Positions 15,981 to 24,827 of a DNA stretch of 64,000 nt are shown piece after piece. The position numbers and the translations under genes were made by a program. The notes under the pieces were generated by a model. It searched no databases, was not told the DNA's origin, and saw nothing but the letters and a program-made list of their open reading frames with translations. The first letter of the stretch is position 1; every line of letters begins with the position of its first letter. This DNA is from Actinomycetales bacterium (lineage in GTDB: Bacteria; Actinomycetota; Actinomycetes; Mycobacteriales; Micromonosporaceae), in contig PKFB01000039.1 of NCBI GenBank assembly GCA_002919305.1, positions 1-64,000 of the forward strand. Direction: 5' to 3'.

Positions 15981-17894
15981 ATGAGCATGGAAGTCACCGC
16001 GTGGCACTCGCTATACAGCATGATGCACGCGCAGGATGAACGCCGACCGTTCTCCATGGCGACCCTACGCCGCATCATGTCCTTCGCCCGACCACACCGA
16101 AAACAGTTGGCGTGGTTCGTTTTCCTCAGCGTGGTGACAGCCGTCACCGCGGTCGCCACTCCGATCCTGGCCGGGCGGGTCGTCGATGAAATCGTCGACG
16201 GCTCCTCCACCCGCTTGGTCGTCACCTTGGCGATTGTGATCGCCCTCATCGCGGTCGCCGAAGCCGGATTGAGCCTCCTCAACCGCTGGCTGTCGGCGAG
16301 CATCGGGGAAGGATTGATCCTTCAGCTGCGGACCACGGTGTTCGACCACATCCAGCGCATGCCGATCGCGTTCTTCACGCGTACCCGCACCGGTGCGCTG
16401 GTCAGTCGTCTGAACAACGACGTCATCGGCGCGCAGCGTGCCTTCGCCGACATCCTGTCCGGGGTGGTCAGCAACCTGGTGACCCTGCTTCTCACGCTCA
16501 CTGTGATGATCGGGATCTCCTGGCAGATCACCCTCCTGGCGCTGCTGTTACTGCCGGTGTTCGTGTTCCCGGCCCGCCTGATGGGGCGGCGTCTGGCGCG
16601 GTTGGAGCGGGAAGCAGCGGACCACAACGCGGTGATGCTCAACCAGATGACCGAGCGGTTCTCCGCGGCCGGCGCGATCCTGGTGAAGTTGTTCAGCCGC
16701 CCTGCTCGGGAGTCGACTGAATTCGCCGTGCGTGCCCGCCGAGTACGGGACATCGGGGTTCGGCTGGCGATGGTGCAGTGGGTGTTCATCACGGCTCTGA
16801 CTCTGGTCTCGGCCCTGGCGTTGGCCCTGGTCTACGGATTGGGTGGGTTCTACGCGCTGCGGAACCAGCTGGATCCCGGCTCCGTGGTTGCGCTCGCGTT
16901 GCTGCTCACTCGGCTGTACGCGCCGTTGACCGCCCTGGCCAGTGCCCGGGTGGAGGTGATGAGCGCGTTGGTGAGCTTCGACCGGGTCTTTGAGGTGCTC
17001 GACCTTAAGCCCTTAATCACCGACAAAGCCGATGCGCGCGAGGTACCGGACGGCCCGGTCTCGGTAGAGTTCGACAATGTCCGCTTCGCGTACCCGTCCG
17101 CCGACAAGGTGTCGCTGGCGTCTTTGGAGGAGGTCGCCGCCCTCGACACCCGCGGTGGTGAAGAGGTGCTCCACGGAATCTCCTTCCGGATAGAACCGGG
17201 GCAGATGGTCGCACTGGTCGGGTCCTCTGGCGCCGGTAAGTCCACGATCGCGCAGCTGGTACCGCGGCTGTACGACGTGGACGAGGGAGCGGTACGCCTG
17301 TCCGGTGTGGATGTGCGGGACCTGGCCGCCGATTCGATCCGGCGCACCGTCGGCGTGGTGACCCAGGACGGGCACCTGTTCCACGACTCGATTCGGGAGA
17401 ACCTGCTTCTGGCACGGCCGGAGGCCACCGAGGAGGAGCTGTGGGACGTGCTGCGTCGCGCCCGCCTCGACACGCTGGTCGCGTCGCTGCCCGACGGTTT
17501 GGACACCGTGGTCGGGGAACGTGGGTACCGACTCTCCGGTGGGGAACGGCAACGCTTGACCATCGCCCGGCTGCTCCTGGCCCGTCCCCGGGTGGTGATC
17601 CTCGACGAGGCCACCGCGCACCTGGACTCCACCTCGGAGGCGGCGGTGCAGGAGGCCCTCACCGAGGCGCTGTCCGGACGGACCGCCTTGGTGATCGCTC
17701 ACCGGCTGTCGACGATCCGCGCCGCCGATCAAATCCTGGTCATCGAGGACGGACGGATCGTCGAACGAGGCACCCACACCGAGCTGCTGGCCGCCGGCGG
17801 CCGCTACGAGCAGCTGTACCGGACGCAGTTCGACCAGGCGTCGGCCGACGATCAACCGCCGGCCGTGTCCACCGCGGAGGAGACCGCGGCCTGA
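15981..17894 (+). CDS. ABC exporter, fused permease and ATPase
   Basis: The 637-residue half-transporter has a six-helix type IV exporter domain (about residues 35-335) followed by the nucleotide-binding domain. Walker A is G-S-S-G-A-G-K-S-T, the Q-loop V-V-T-Q-D-G-H-L-F, the signature L-S-G-G-E-R-Q-R-L, Walker B V-V-I-L-D-E-A-T-A-H-L-D-S and the switch H in I-A-H-R-L-S-T. It should form a homodimer exporting a lipid or drug. An atypical stretch of about 20 residues (KVSLASLEEVAALDTRGGEE) interrupts the start of the ATPase domain. GGAGG precedes the ATG. It diverges from the MFS exporter and shares its SoxR-like boxes. Confidence 0.9.
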   Translation: MSMEVTAWHSLYSMMHAQDERRPFSMATLRRIMSFARPHRKQLAWFVFLSVVTAVTAVATPILAGRVVDEIVDGSSTRLVVTLAIVIALIAVAEAGLSLLNRWLSASIGEGLILQLRTTVFDHIQRMPIAFFTRTRTGALVSRLNNDVIGAQRAFADILSGVVSNLVTLLLTLTVMIGISWQITLLALLLLPVFVFPARLMGRRLARLEREAADHNAVMLNQMTERFSAAGAILVKLFSRPARESTEFAVRARRVRDIGVRLAMVQWVFITALTLVSALALALVYGLGGFYALRNQLDPGSVVALALLLTRLYAPLTALASARVEVMSALVSFDRVFEVLDLKPLITDKADAREVPDGPVSVEFDNVRFAYPSADKVSLASLEEVAALDTRGGEEVLHGISFRIEPGQMVALVGSSGAGKSTIAQLVPRLYDVDEGAVRLSGVDVRDLAADSIRRTVGVVTQDGHLFHDSIRENLLLARPEATEEELWDVLRRARLDTLVASLPDGLDTVVGERGYRLSGGERQRLTIARLLLARPRVVILDEATAHLDSTSEAAVQEALTEALSGRTALVIAHRLSTIRAADQILVIEDGRIVERGTHTELLAAGGRYEQLYRTQFDQASADDQPPAVSTAEETAA

Positions 17895-17910
17895 CCTGCG
17901 ATCCCCGTGG

Positions 17911-17955
17911 AATCGTTCTGGCCCCACCGCGTCATGTGGTGGGGCCAGAACGATT
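17911..17955. terminator. Strong hairpin terminator
   Basis: A perfect 18-bp inverted repeat (17911-17928 with 17938-17955) closes a 9-nt loop just after the ABC exporter stop, before the convergent aldo/keto reductase gene. On the plus strand it is followed by GGTTTAAAC. Confidence 0.85.
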
Positions 17956-18005
17956 GGTTTAAACGAGTGGTTAGGCGTCGCCGCCCGGTAAGGCGCCTGC
18001 GGGCG

Positions 18006-18989
18006 TCACCAACGGTGGTGCACCAACGGCCGGATCAGCTCGTCGTACACCTTCCGGACCCCGTCAACGGTGTGAGGCGACAACGGGGGCAGCTGAGCGG
18101 CCGCGGCGTTGCTTCGTGCCTGCTCTGGATTACGCGCACCCGGGATCACCACACTGACCGCGGGATGGTCGATGATCCACCGCAGAGCGAACTGCGCCAT
18201 CGTGGCGCCCTCCGGCACCAGCGGCGCCAGACGCTCAACCGCCTCCAAGCCTCGCTCGTAATCCACCCCGGAGAAGGTCTCGCCCACGTCGAACGCCTCA
18301 CCGTGCCGGTTGTAGGTGCGGTGATCGTCGGGGGCGAACTGGGTGGTGCGGTCATAGCGTCCCGACAGCAGACCGCTGGCCAGTGGGACCCGCGCGATGA
18401 TCCCGACTCCGGCCTCAGCGGCCGCCGGCAACACCTCGGTGACCGGCTTCTGCCGGAACATGTTCAGGATGATCTGGATGGTGGCCACCCCGGGCCGCGC
18501 GATCGCCGCACGGGCCTGCTCACAGGTCTCCACGCTGACGCCGTAGGCCCGGATACGTTTTTCCTCCACCAGGGTGTCCAACGCGTCGAACACCGCGTCG
18601 GAGGCGTAGACCGCCGACGGCGGGCAGTGCAGCTGCACCAGGTCGAGGGTGTCCACGCCCAGGTTGGCGCGGGAACGATCGGTCCAGGCCCGGAAGTTAT
18701 CCAGGGTGTACACCGCAGGGTCCTGCGGTACCCGACGCCCCATCTTGGTAGCGACGAACAGCTCCAGCTCCGGATGCGACCGCAGGAACTGCCCGATGAT
18801 CCGCTCACTGCGGCCGTCGCCGTAGACATCGGCGGTGTCGATGAATGTCATTCCGGACTCGACCGCGGCTTCCAACGTGGCTAACGCGTCCGCCTCGCTG
18901 ACGCTGCCCCAGTCCGCGCCGAGCTGCCAGGCTCCTAGACCGACCACCGAGACAGGTCGCCCGGTTCGTCCCAATACCCTGTGTTCCAC
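18006..18989 (-). CDS. Aldo/keto reductase
   Basis: The 327-residue TIM-barrel NADPH oxidoreductase shows the catalytic tetrad: Asp and Tyr in F-I-D-T-A-D-V-Y-G-D-G, Lys in F-V-A-T-K-M-G-R, His in L-V-Q-L-H-C-P-P. The C-terminal cofactor-binding signature V-S-V-V-I-P-G-A-R-N-P-E-Q is also present. It should reduce aldehydes or ketones. The GTG at 18989 gives the conserved start M-E-H-R-V-L-G-R-T-G; a GTG three codons earlier is possible. A long in-frame upstream extension looks non-coding. It diverges from the DUF5685 gene. Confidence 0.87.
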   Translation of the reverse strand: MEHRVLGRTGRPVSVVGLGAWQLGADWGSVSEADALATLEAAVESGMTFIDTADVYGDGRSERIIGQFLRSHPELELFVATKMGRRVPQDPAVYTLDNFRAWTDRSRANLGVDTLDLVQLHCPPSAVYASDAVFDALDTLVEEKRIRAYGVSVETCEQARAAIARPGVATIQIILNMFRQKPVTEVLPAAAEAGVGIIARVPLASGLLSGRYDRTTQFAPDDHRTYNRHGEAFDVGETFSGVDYERGLEAVERLAPLVPEGATMAQFALRWIIDHPAVSVVIPGARNPEQARSNAAAAQLPPLSPHTVDGVRKVYDELIRPLVHHRW

Positions 18990-19101
18990 GATCTCCACCC
19001 TAGCGAGAACGGCTCGCACGCCGCCTTCCGTGCCGATGCCGCTCTCTTTGGCCCTTGCGTACCCCTCATACGATCCGCGCGCGGAGAGAGGAGAGCGCTG
19101 C

Positions 19102-20220
19102 ATGTTCGGAATCGTGCGTCCATGTCCACATCGGATGTGCGGGACACTGCACGCGGCGTGGCTGGCGCACCTGTGCGGGCTGTGTTTGACGTTGCGGGAC
19201 GAGCACGGCCATCGGGCCCGACTGGTCACCAACTACGACGGGTTGCTGGTGTCGGTGCTGCTGGAGGCGCAGGCTCCCGAAGCGAGCAGCTACCGACGCG
19301 CAGCACCCTGCGCCCTGCGTGGCTTCCAACGGGCCGACGTTGTTCCCTCCACCGACCCTGGGGCCCGCTTGGCGGCGGCGGTCTCCCTGGTTCTGGCGGC
19401 CGCTAAGACCCGCGACCACGTCGCCGACCGGGATGGGGCGCTGCGGATCGGTGTCCTCGCCACCACCGCGACCGCAGTCGCCGATCGATGGGCGCAGGCG
19501 GGTACGCGTACCGCCACCACCCTGGGTTTTGATACAAGCGTGCTGATCGACGCGGTGGCGCGGCAGGCCACGCTGGAACAGACGATCGGTCCGGGGTCGT
19601 CGGTGCTGGTCGCGACCGAACCTACCGAGACTGCGGTCGCTGCCGCGTTCGCGTACACCGCCGTCCTCGCCGGGATACCGCGCAACATCGAGCTCTTGGC
19701 CGAGGTCGGGCGTTTCTTCGGACGGATCGCGCATCTGCTCGATGCGGTCGACGACTACGCCGAGGACGCCCGGCGGGGCGTGTTCAACCCGTTGCACGCC
19801 ACCGGCACCGACCTGGAGGAGGCGCGGCGGCTGTGTGAGGAGGCGCATTACGGCCTGCGGCTGGCGCTGGATGATGTGACGTTACGGCGTCCTCGCCTGG
19901 CGCGCGCGTTGCTCGTCAATGAGGTGGGGCACGCCATTGAGCGGATCTTTGCCTCCGCGTACAGCCCGCCGCCCACCTCCCCCGGGGCGCCTATTCCGCC
20001 TCCCTCGACGTCGCACCCCAGCGGTTGCAGCGGCGCCGGGTTACTCCTTGGCGCCTGCGTGCTGACCACGTGTACCTGCGGAGTGTGGCGGCCGCCGTGG
20101 AGCAAGAAGTACCACAGCCGGTGCTCCGACCGGTGTTGGTGCGGTAACTGCGACTCCTCCGTTTCTAACTGCTGCAGCTGTTCTGACTGCGGTAACTGCT
20201 GTTGCTGTTGTGACGGGTAG
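19102..20220 (+). CDS. DUF5685 family protein with Cys-rich tail
   Basis: The ATG follows GAGAGGAGAG and gives 372 residues. The N-terminus (M-F-G-I-V-R-P-C then M-C-G-T-L-H-A-A-W-L-A-H-L-C-G-L-C-L-T-L-R) is the DUF5685 signature of paired cysteines and a conserved Y-D-G-L-L. The middle is helical with D-D-Y-x-x-D-x-x-R-G-V-F-N-P, reminiscent of an all-alpha Asp-rich pocket. The last 64 residues hold 17 cysteines and end in five in a row before D-G. That tail probably binds metal or forms disulfides. Function is not established; some relatives are labelled regulatory proteins without evidence. Confidence 0.75.
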   Translation: MFGIVRPCPHRMCGTLHAAWLAHLCGLCLTLRDEHGHRARLVTNYDGLLVSVLLEAQAPEASSYRRAAPCALRGFQRADVVPSTDPGARLAAAVSLVLAAAKTRDHVADRDGALRIGVLATTATAVADRWAQAGTRTATTLGFDTSVLIDAVARQATLEQTIGPGSSVLVATEPTETAVAAAFAYTAVLAGIPRNIELLAEVGRFFGRIAHLLDAVDDYAEDARRGVFNPLHATGTDLEEARRLCEEAHYGLRLALDDVTLRRPRLARALLVNEVGHAIERIFASAYSPPPTSPGAPIPPPSTSHPSGCSGAGLLLGACVLTTCTCGVWRPPWSKKYHSRCSDRCWCGNCDSSVSNCCSCSDCGNCCCCCDG

Positions 20221-20347
20221 GCTGCGCGCACCGCACCGCCTCCCGCTTTTCCTCGCGCCTGGGTAGCCCGGGTGCGCTGAAGCGGGTCGATCCCGGAAGC
20301 GAACGGGGTTGCCGCCGCCTGCTCTGCCGCCTCCCACCGCATACGGG

Positions 20348-20394
20348 TGTCAACCTAGGTTGACGCTCGCAGTCGTGTCAACTAAAGTTGACAC
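20348..20394 (+). promoter_or_regulatory. Leaderless promoter within two TTGAC dyads
   Basis: Two palindromes, GTCAACCTAGGTTGAC (20349-20364) and GTGTCAACTAAAGTTGACAC (20375-20394), share the core GTCAAC-N4-GTTGAC. A good -35, TTGACG (20360-20365), lies in the first. After exactly 17 bp comes TAAAGT (20383-20388), centred in the second. The expected transcription start, about 7 nt later, is the A of the ATG at 20395. The transcript would be leaderless and repressible by a dimer at either dyad. Confidence 0.7.
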
Positions 20395-20631
20395 ATGACG
20401 GATCCAGGAGAACTCACCGCCGCGGCCAGCGGTACAGACCCGGCGGTCGGCCTGCGTGCCGTCCGAGCCCTGCGTCGCCTCGCCGAACAACTGGAGGCAC
20501 TGCAGGTCGCCAACGCACGACGCCGCGGCTGGTCCTGGCAGGAGATCGCCGACGTTCTTGAGGTCAGCAAGCAGGCGGTCCACAAAAAGTACGCCGCCCA
20601 GATATCCCACTCCGATCCACGAGAGGACTGA
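20395..20631 (+). CDS. Small helix-turn-helix protein
   Basis: The 78-residue protein has a predicted helix followed by a homeodomain-like HTH: R-R-G-W-S-W-Q-E-I-A-D-V-L-E-V-S-K-Q-A-V-H-K-K-Y. The start codon directly abuts an operator-like palindrome and has no ribosome binding site, consistent with leaderless translation. It ends 2 nt before a Clp-N protein gene. Such HTH plus Clp-N pairs recur in actinobacteria. I infer that it represses its own operon through the TTGAC dyads. Confidence 0.75.
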   Translation: MTDPGELTAAASGTDPAVGLRAVRALRRLAEQLEALQVANARRRGWSWQEIADVLEVSKQAVHKKYAAQISHSDPRED

Positions 20632-20633
20632 CG

Positions 20634-21215
20634 ATGTTCGAACGATTCACTCACGCATGCCGTGGGGTGATCACGCGGGCGAACGAAGAGGCACGTCAGG
20701 CTCACCGCCTCATCGGGACCGAGTATCTCCTGCTGGGCCTGCTGGAGGAGGAGACCGGTCTCGCGTCCCGGGTGCTGCGAGACGCCGGGTTAGACCCGCA
20801 GCGGGTACGCGCGGCTATTCAGCAGCTGGCCGATACTCCTCGTTCCTTTCTCAGTGACACCGACGTCGAGGCGCTGCGCGCCATCGGGATCGATGTGGAC
20901 GCGGTGCTCGCCAAGATGAAGGAGTCCTTTGGCCCTGATGCCTTGATGCCACGGCCTCCCGCGCCTCGTCGCCGCTGGCCGCTGACGCGTCGACGGGACC
21001 GGGCTGGGCGTTTCAGCCCGCGCGCTAAAAAGGTGCTGGAGTTGGCGCTGCGTGAGGCCCTGCATCTCAAGCACAACTACATCGGTACCGAGCATCTCCT
21101 GTTGGCGCTGCTCCGGGAAGGTGAAGGCCGCGCCATCACGCTCATCACCGACGCCGGCATCCAGCTTCAGGAACTACGGCGGGCCACGCTGAGCGCGGTG
21201 GGTAGGGCCGCCTGA
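20634..21215 (+). CDS. Clp N-terminal domain protein
   Basis: The 193-residue protein contains two Clp-N repeats like those at the front of ClpC/ClpA: FERFTHACRGVITRANEEA with L-I-G-T-E-Y-L-L-L-G-L-L-E-E near residue 30, and FSPRAKKVLELALREALHLK with Y-I-G-T-E-H-L-L-L-A-L-L-R-E near 140. An Arg/Pro-rich linker separates them. There is no AAA+ module, so it is not an unfoldase. It could be a substrate adaptor or a competitor for Clp cofactors. It is co-transcribed with the HTH protein. Confidence 0.85.
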   Translation: MFERFTHACRGVITRANEEARQAHRLIGTEYLLLGLLEEETGLASRVLRDAGLDPQRVRAAIQQLADTPRSFLSDTDVEALRAIGIDVDAVLAKMKESFGPDALMPRPPAPRRRWPLTRRRDRAGRFSPRAKKVLELALREALHLKHNYIGTEHLLLALLREGEGRAITLITDAGIQLQELRRATLSAVGRAA

Positions 21216-21340
21216 TCAGCCACCGCACCAGCGGCGCCTTCACAGAGGTACGACGCCGCAGCGCCTTACCGGGCTCCCTAAATAAATAAGGAAACAGAGA
21301 GCATGTGATGTCTCTGGTCACCAAACCGGCACGGCACGGC

Positions 21341-22591
21341 TCAGCTCGCGGCCTTCGACGCCGGTGACGACGGCACTGTCTGCTTCGCAAGGCGGCGAGC
21401 GTACCCCTCTACCGCCAGCATCATCGCCAGCATGGCCGCACCGAAACCGCACACCCCGAGCCACCCATGGTGGGTGAAAACGGTGATCCCCACCGCGGAG
21501 CCAAACGACCCACCGAGGAAGACCGTGGTCATGAACAAGGTGTTAACCCGACTACGGGCGTCGGGCCGGTCGGCGAGAACCCGGGTTTGCTGGACGATCT
21601 GTGTGGCCTGAAGCCCGAGGGAGAGGCTGAACATGCCCACAACCAGCCCGATCAAGGCGCCACCGGCCAGCGTCAGGATCCCGATCGCGGCCGCGATGAT
21701 GCTCAGCGCCCCCGTGGTGACGCCGCGGTAGCCGTGTCGGTCAACGACGCGACCGATGACCGGCCCGGCGCTCCCGGCCACCAAACCAACCAACCCGAAC
21801 AGGCCAGCCGTCGCCGTCGACCATCCGAACCACGGCCCGGTCAGATGCAGCACCAGCGTGGTCCACACCGCGCTGAATAGCGCGAAGCCACAGAACTGAA
21901 ACAGACACGCCTGACGCAGAACCGGCTGACGACGTATCAGGCCAGGCAGGCTCGCCATCAACCTGACGTAGGCGGCGGCTGGATTCCGGGCCATGCTGTC
22001 AGACGCCGCGGACTCGGCGGGCAGCCAGGGACGCAGCAGGACCGCCAGGACTACCGCGCTGGCGGCCACGGTGAGGTAGGCGCCGCGCCACCCGGTCAGC
22101 TCCGCGATCAGTGAGCTCAGGATCCGGCCGCCGAAAATGCCGCCGACCAGGCCGGTGGTCAGCGCACCGACCGCGTGCGCGGCCTGTCCGGTGGGGGCCA
22201 GGCGGGCGACCAGCGGCACCAGCAGCTGGGGAAGGACAGCGAAGAGACCGACCAAGGTCGCGGCCGTGGCCAGGATCAGGAGGGTGGGCGCCACCGTGGC
22301 CCCCACCAGACAGATGGCCATACCCCACAGCAAGGTGGGGAGCAGGCGGCGGGGCCGGACCAGGTCCCCCAACGGGCACAGCAGCGCGATCCCGGTGGCG
22401 TACCCCAGTTGAGTAAGTGTGACAACCAGGCCGGCACCGGCGGTGCCGGTCCGCAGATCAGTGGCGATGAGAGGGAGCAGGGCCTGCGGGAGGTAGATGC
22501 TGCTGACGGCGACGCCGCAGGTAACAGCGAACAGGAAGGTGGTGCCGCCCAAGGGCCGGGCCGGTTCGGTGTAAGGCACACCAGCTGTCAT
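21341..22591 (-). CDS. MFS transporter, AraJ/sugar-efflux-like (12 TM)
   Basis: The 416-residue protein has about 12 transmembrane segments and major facilitator features: L-P-Q-A-L-L-P-L-I-A-T-D-L near TM1, G-D-L-V-R-P-R-R-L-L-P in the loop 2-3 motif A region, and G-R-V-V-D-R-H-G-Y-R-G as its repeat in the second half. It groups with the COG2814 arabinose-efflux-like permeases; the substrate cannot be predicted. ATG 22591 gives the usual short N-terminus; a TTG 13 codons upstream is also open. It converges on the Clp-N gene. Confidence 0.85.
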   Translation of the reverse strand: MTAGVPYTEPARPLGGTTFLFAVTCGVAVSSIYLPQALLPLIATDLRTGTAGAGLVVTLTQLGYATGIALLCPLGDLVRPRRLLPTLLWGMAICLVGATVAPTLLILATAATLVGLFAVLPQLLVPLVARLAPTGQAAHAVGALTTGLVGGIFGGRILSSLIAELTGWRGAYLTVAASAVVLAVLLRPWLPAESAASDSMARNPAAAYVRLMASLPGLIRRQPVLRQACLFQFCGFALFSAVWTTLVLHLTGPWFGWSTATAGLFGLVGLVAGSAGPVIGRVVDRHGYRGVTTGALSIIAAAIGILTLAGGALIGLVVGMFSLSLGLQATQIVQQTRVLADRPDARSRVNTLFMTTVFLGGSFGSAVGITVFTHHGWLGVCGFGAAMLAMMLAVEGYARRLAKQTVPSSPASKAAS

Positions 22592-22693
22592 GAGACCGAC
22601 CCTGACGGACCGGACTCGAGATCCAGTCAAAACGAGTCGGGCTTCGTCTGGCTTGCCATCGGGCGGCCACGGCTGTTGAAACTGGATCTCTGA

Positions 22694-22918
22694 TTACGTC
22701 AGATTCCGATACTGCAGGGTCTTCACCCGCCCTGTCCCGCCAGATTCCGAAGGCAGGAATTCATATCGTTTCGCCTTCAAGGCAGCTTCGGCGTCGAAGG
22801 AGACTGTGAAGCTACAGGGAGCCGAGGCCGAAAAGCATCCATAGGCGATATCGTGGGCGTCCTGGAAATACCGAAGCATGGTTGTGGCATCCGGTGTCTG
22901 CGCTGCTGGGAGGCGCAT
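22694..22918 (-). CDS. Hypothetical protein, 74 residues
   Basis: ATG 22918 follows AGGGGC at reasonable spacing. The product is not Arg/Pro-rich and contains plausible secondary structure (M-L-R-Y-F-Q-D-A-H-D-I-A-Y-G-C-F, then SFTVSFDAEAALKAKRYEFL). I do not recognise a family. The stop lies 100 bp upstream of the MFS start in the same orientation. GC content is lower than in neighbouring genes, so it may be recently acquired or a remnant. Confidence 0.4.
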   Translation of the reverse strand: MRLPAAQTPDATTMLRYFQDAHDIAYGCFSASAPCSFTVSFDAEAALKAKRYEFLPSESGGTGRVKTLQYRNLT

Positions 22919-23447
22919 GATTTTGCCCCTACACGGGCGCGACCATGAACAACACAGTTCTGCACTAGCCAGAACTAGTCAGAGCGCCGAGCTCATGTCA
23001 GTCATTGAGGCGATGTTTCAGCCAATGCGGATATTTTAATCCTGTCAGGGTCGCACCGGATCGTGTCAGCGCCTGGGCCACGGTTATCGCTGTGTTTCCG
23101 CCGAGCGTGAGGCGCGGGCCTGCCGGTGTTTACCGCCGCCCGCGCTGAAGAACACGCCTGCGGTGCGATCTCCGCTTCATGCCGGCGCCATATACGTGAA
23201 AGGCATCACCGCCCGCGAGCGCGTATACCGTTATCCACGGCGGTTCGTTGACATGACGTGTAAGGCTGATCCAGCACAATCCCGTCGATCATGAAGTTGT
23301 CGCATGATACAGATGAAAAATCGTGAATCAATAATGTTCCCCCGTACAAGATCGTCAGATGTCATAAGGGATTAACCGGACAGTTACAGATAAGGGTTAC
23401 CACGGGCGCATCTTCACGCTCGTGGCGTTCTTCTTGCACAAAAAGGG
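22919..23447. other. Long intergenic region
   Basis: No gene is supported. The stretch 23260-23400 is notably AT-richer and contains the 13-mer GTCGATCATGAAG at 23284-23296, shared with 13999 and 43422. Just after it are two related words, CGCATGATAC and AATCGTGAATC. Several TTGACA/TATAAT-like hexamers occur but none pairs convincingly with a gene. Confidence 0.4.
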
Positions 23448-23480
23448 GCCCGGCGTCCCCCGTTGGATTCGACGCCGGGC
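23448..23480 (-). terminator. Intrinsic terminator for minus-strand transcription
   Basis: A perfect 10-bp inverted repeat (GCCCGGCGTC, 23448-23457 with 23471-23480) is followed, read on the minus strand, by CCCCTTTTT. This implies a transcript arriving from the right on the minus strand, where only a weak small gene (23557-23775) is visible. Confidence 0.7.
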
Positions 23481-23556
23481 ATGGTCTTCCCCGTGTCTCC
23501 AAGTATGCGGCTACGATCTGTTCAGCTGTCTTATGAATGTCTTATCGGCGCCACCG

Positions 23557-23775
23557 TCACGCCGCGCGAACGGTTCGCGGACAGGCGATCCATCGCCGCC
23601 GTCCGCACCCAATCCGTTCATCCCTCCCGGTGAGGGCATCTTCGCCGAGGGCAACCGGATCGACGTTGACGTTCCATAAGAAGGTTCCCGAGTTCTGAAC
23701 GGGGATAGAAGTCCCCATAAGGTGACGGTGGGCGGCGAGTGCCCCCAGTTCGTACCAATAGTTCTGGATTGTCAT
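23557..23775 (-). CDS. Possible small protein, unrecognised
   Basis: From ATG 23775 the frame encodes 72 residues beginning M-T-I-Q-N-Y-W-Y-E-L-G-A-L-A-A-H. The first 45 residues look protein-like; the end is Arg-rich. There is no convincing ribosome binding site. Its main support is the minus-strand intrinsic terminator 77 bp beyond its stop. It could equally be a non-coding RNA or a remnant. Confidence 0.25.
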   Translation of the reverse strand: MTIQNYWYELGALAAHRHLMGTSIPVQNSGTFLWNVNVDPVALGEDALTGRDERIGCGRRRWIACPRTVRAA

Positions 23776-23832
23776 CGCTGAGCACCCACCCACAGCCACG
23801 TCGTGCGCATGCATGACGGGAGAGGGGGTCGC

Positions 23833-24705
23833 ATGATGGACCCGACAACGGTGGACCGACTCATCTCTGGCGACCATGTGTGCTGGGCGTTTGACGACGA
23901 CACCGAGCATCTGACCGCTGTGGCCAGATTCGTGCAGGCCGGCCTGGCACGACACCAGAAGGTCATGTACCTGACCGGAGCGGCACCGCCACCGACGTTC
24001 TGGGACGCTTTAAGCCGCGTAGGAGCAGCACCGGAGGCGCAAGCAGACAACCATCAGGTGCAGATCAACCTCGTCAGCGACCTGCCCCTGAATCTGCTTG
24101 ACACCTCACGCCTGCTTGACCACTGGACCCATGCCATCACCGAGGCGCACGTCGAAGGGTACGCGGGCCTGCGGGTGGCCACAGACATGTCGTGGGCCGC
24201 CGCCTCGCTTCCGGATCTCTACCCCTTAGTCCAGTACGAGGCGCAGGCAAGCCGACTCTTCGCCGACGACTACGCCACGATGGTGTGCTTTTACGATCGG
24301 CGCTTGTTCTCCTCCACCTCCCTTAACTGCATCGGATCCGCCCATCCAGGCAGCAGTGAGATCACCGCAGGGGCACCTGAGGCGTGGCAGCCGCTGTTAC
24401 GTATGCGTCGCACCAGTGACCCACCGGGGCTCGCTTTGAGCGGGGAGGCGGATCTGAGTAACCGGTACGCGCTGGCCGCCACCATCGCGCACCTGCCGGA
24501 AGACGTCGCCTCAGAGGCCCCACTCGTGATTGATCTGTCCGATCTCACATTCGCCGATGTGGGCACCATGCGTCTGTTCGTTCAGGTCGCCGAAGCTTCG
24601 GCGACCGGGCTCCGCTTGGTGGGATGCTCGCCGCCCCTGCTCCGTATGCTGCGTCTGCTGGATGTGCGCCAGGTCATTCAATTCGACGACGATGTATCCC
24701 GGTGA
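23833..24705 (+). CDS. MEDS-STAS two-domain regulatory protein
   Basis: The ATG after GAGAGGGGG gives 290 residues. Residues 1-165 form a MEDS (DcmR-type sensory) domain with G-D-H-V-C-W-A-F-D-D-D-T-E-H near residue 13 and a conserved C-F-Y-D-R-R-L-F near 155. The remainder is a STAS domain as in anti-sigma factor antagonists (G-L-A-L-S-G-E-A-D-L-S-N-R, then P-L-V-I-D-L-S-D-L-T-F-A-D-V-G). The usual phosphorylatable Ser after D-L is present. It likely couples a small-molecule or redox signal to partner switching. It is followed 122 bp later by the DUF4865 gene. Confidence 0.85.
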   Translation: MMDPTTVDRLISGDHVCWAFDDDTEHLTAVARFVQAGLARHQKVMYLTGAAPPPTFWDALSRVGAAPEAQADNHQVQINLVSDLPLNLLDTSRLLDHWTHAITEAHVEGYAGLRVATDMSWAAASLPDLYPLVQYEAQASRLFADDYATMVCFYDRRLFSSTSLNCIGSAHPGSSEITAGAPEAWQPLLRMRRTSDPPGLALSGEADLSNRYALAATIAHLPEDVASEAPLVIDLSDLTFADVGTMRLFVQVAEASATGLRLVGCSPPLLRMLRLLDVRQVIQFDDDVSR

Positions 24706-24827
24706 TCCGGCTTACGCTGACTTCGCTGCTGGCTTCCGGTCGGAGGTGGCGAAGCGACCGTTTCTCACCGCGTCTCTCTGGCCCTCATTTATCCACGCAC
24801 GAGTCGAGGAGCCAGCGAGGAGCCTTC

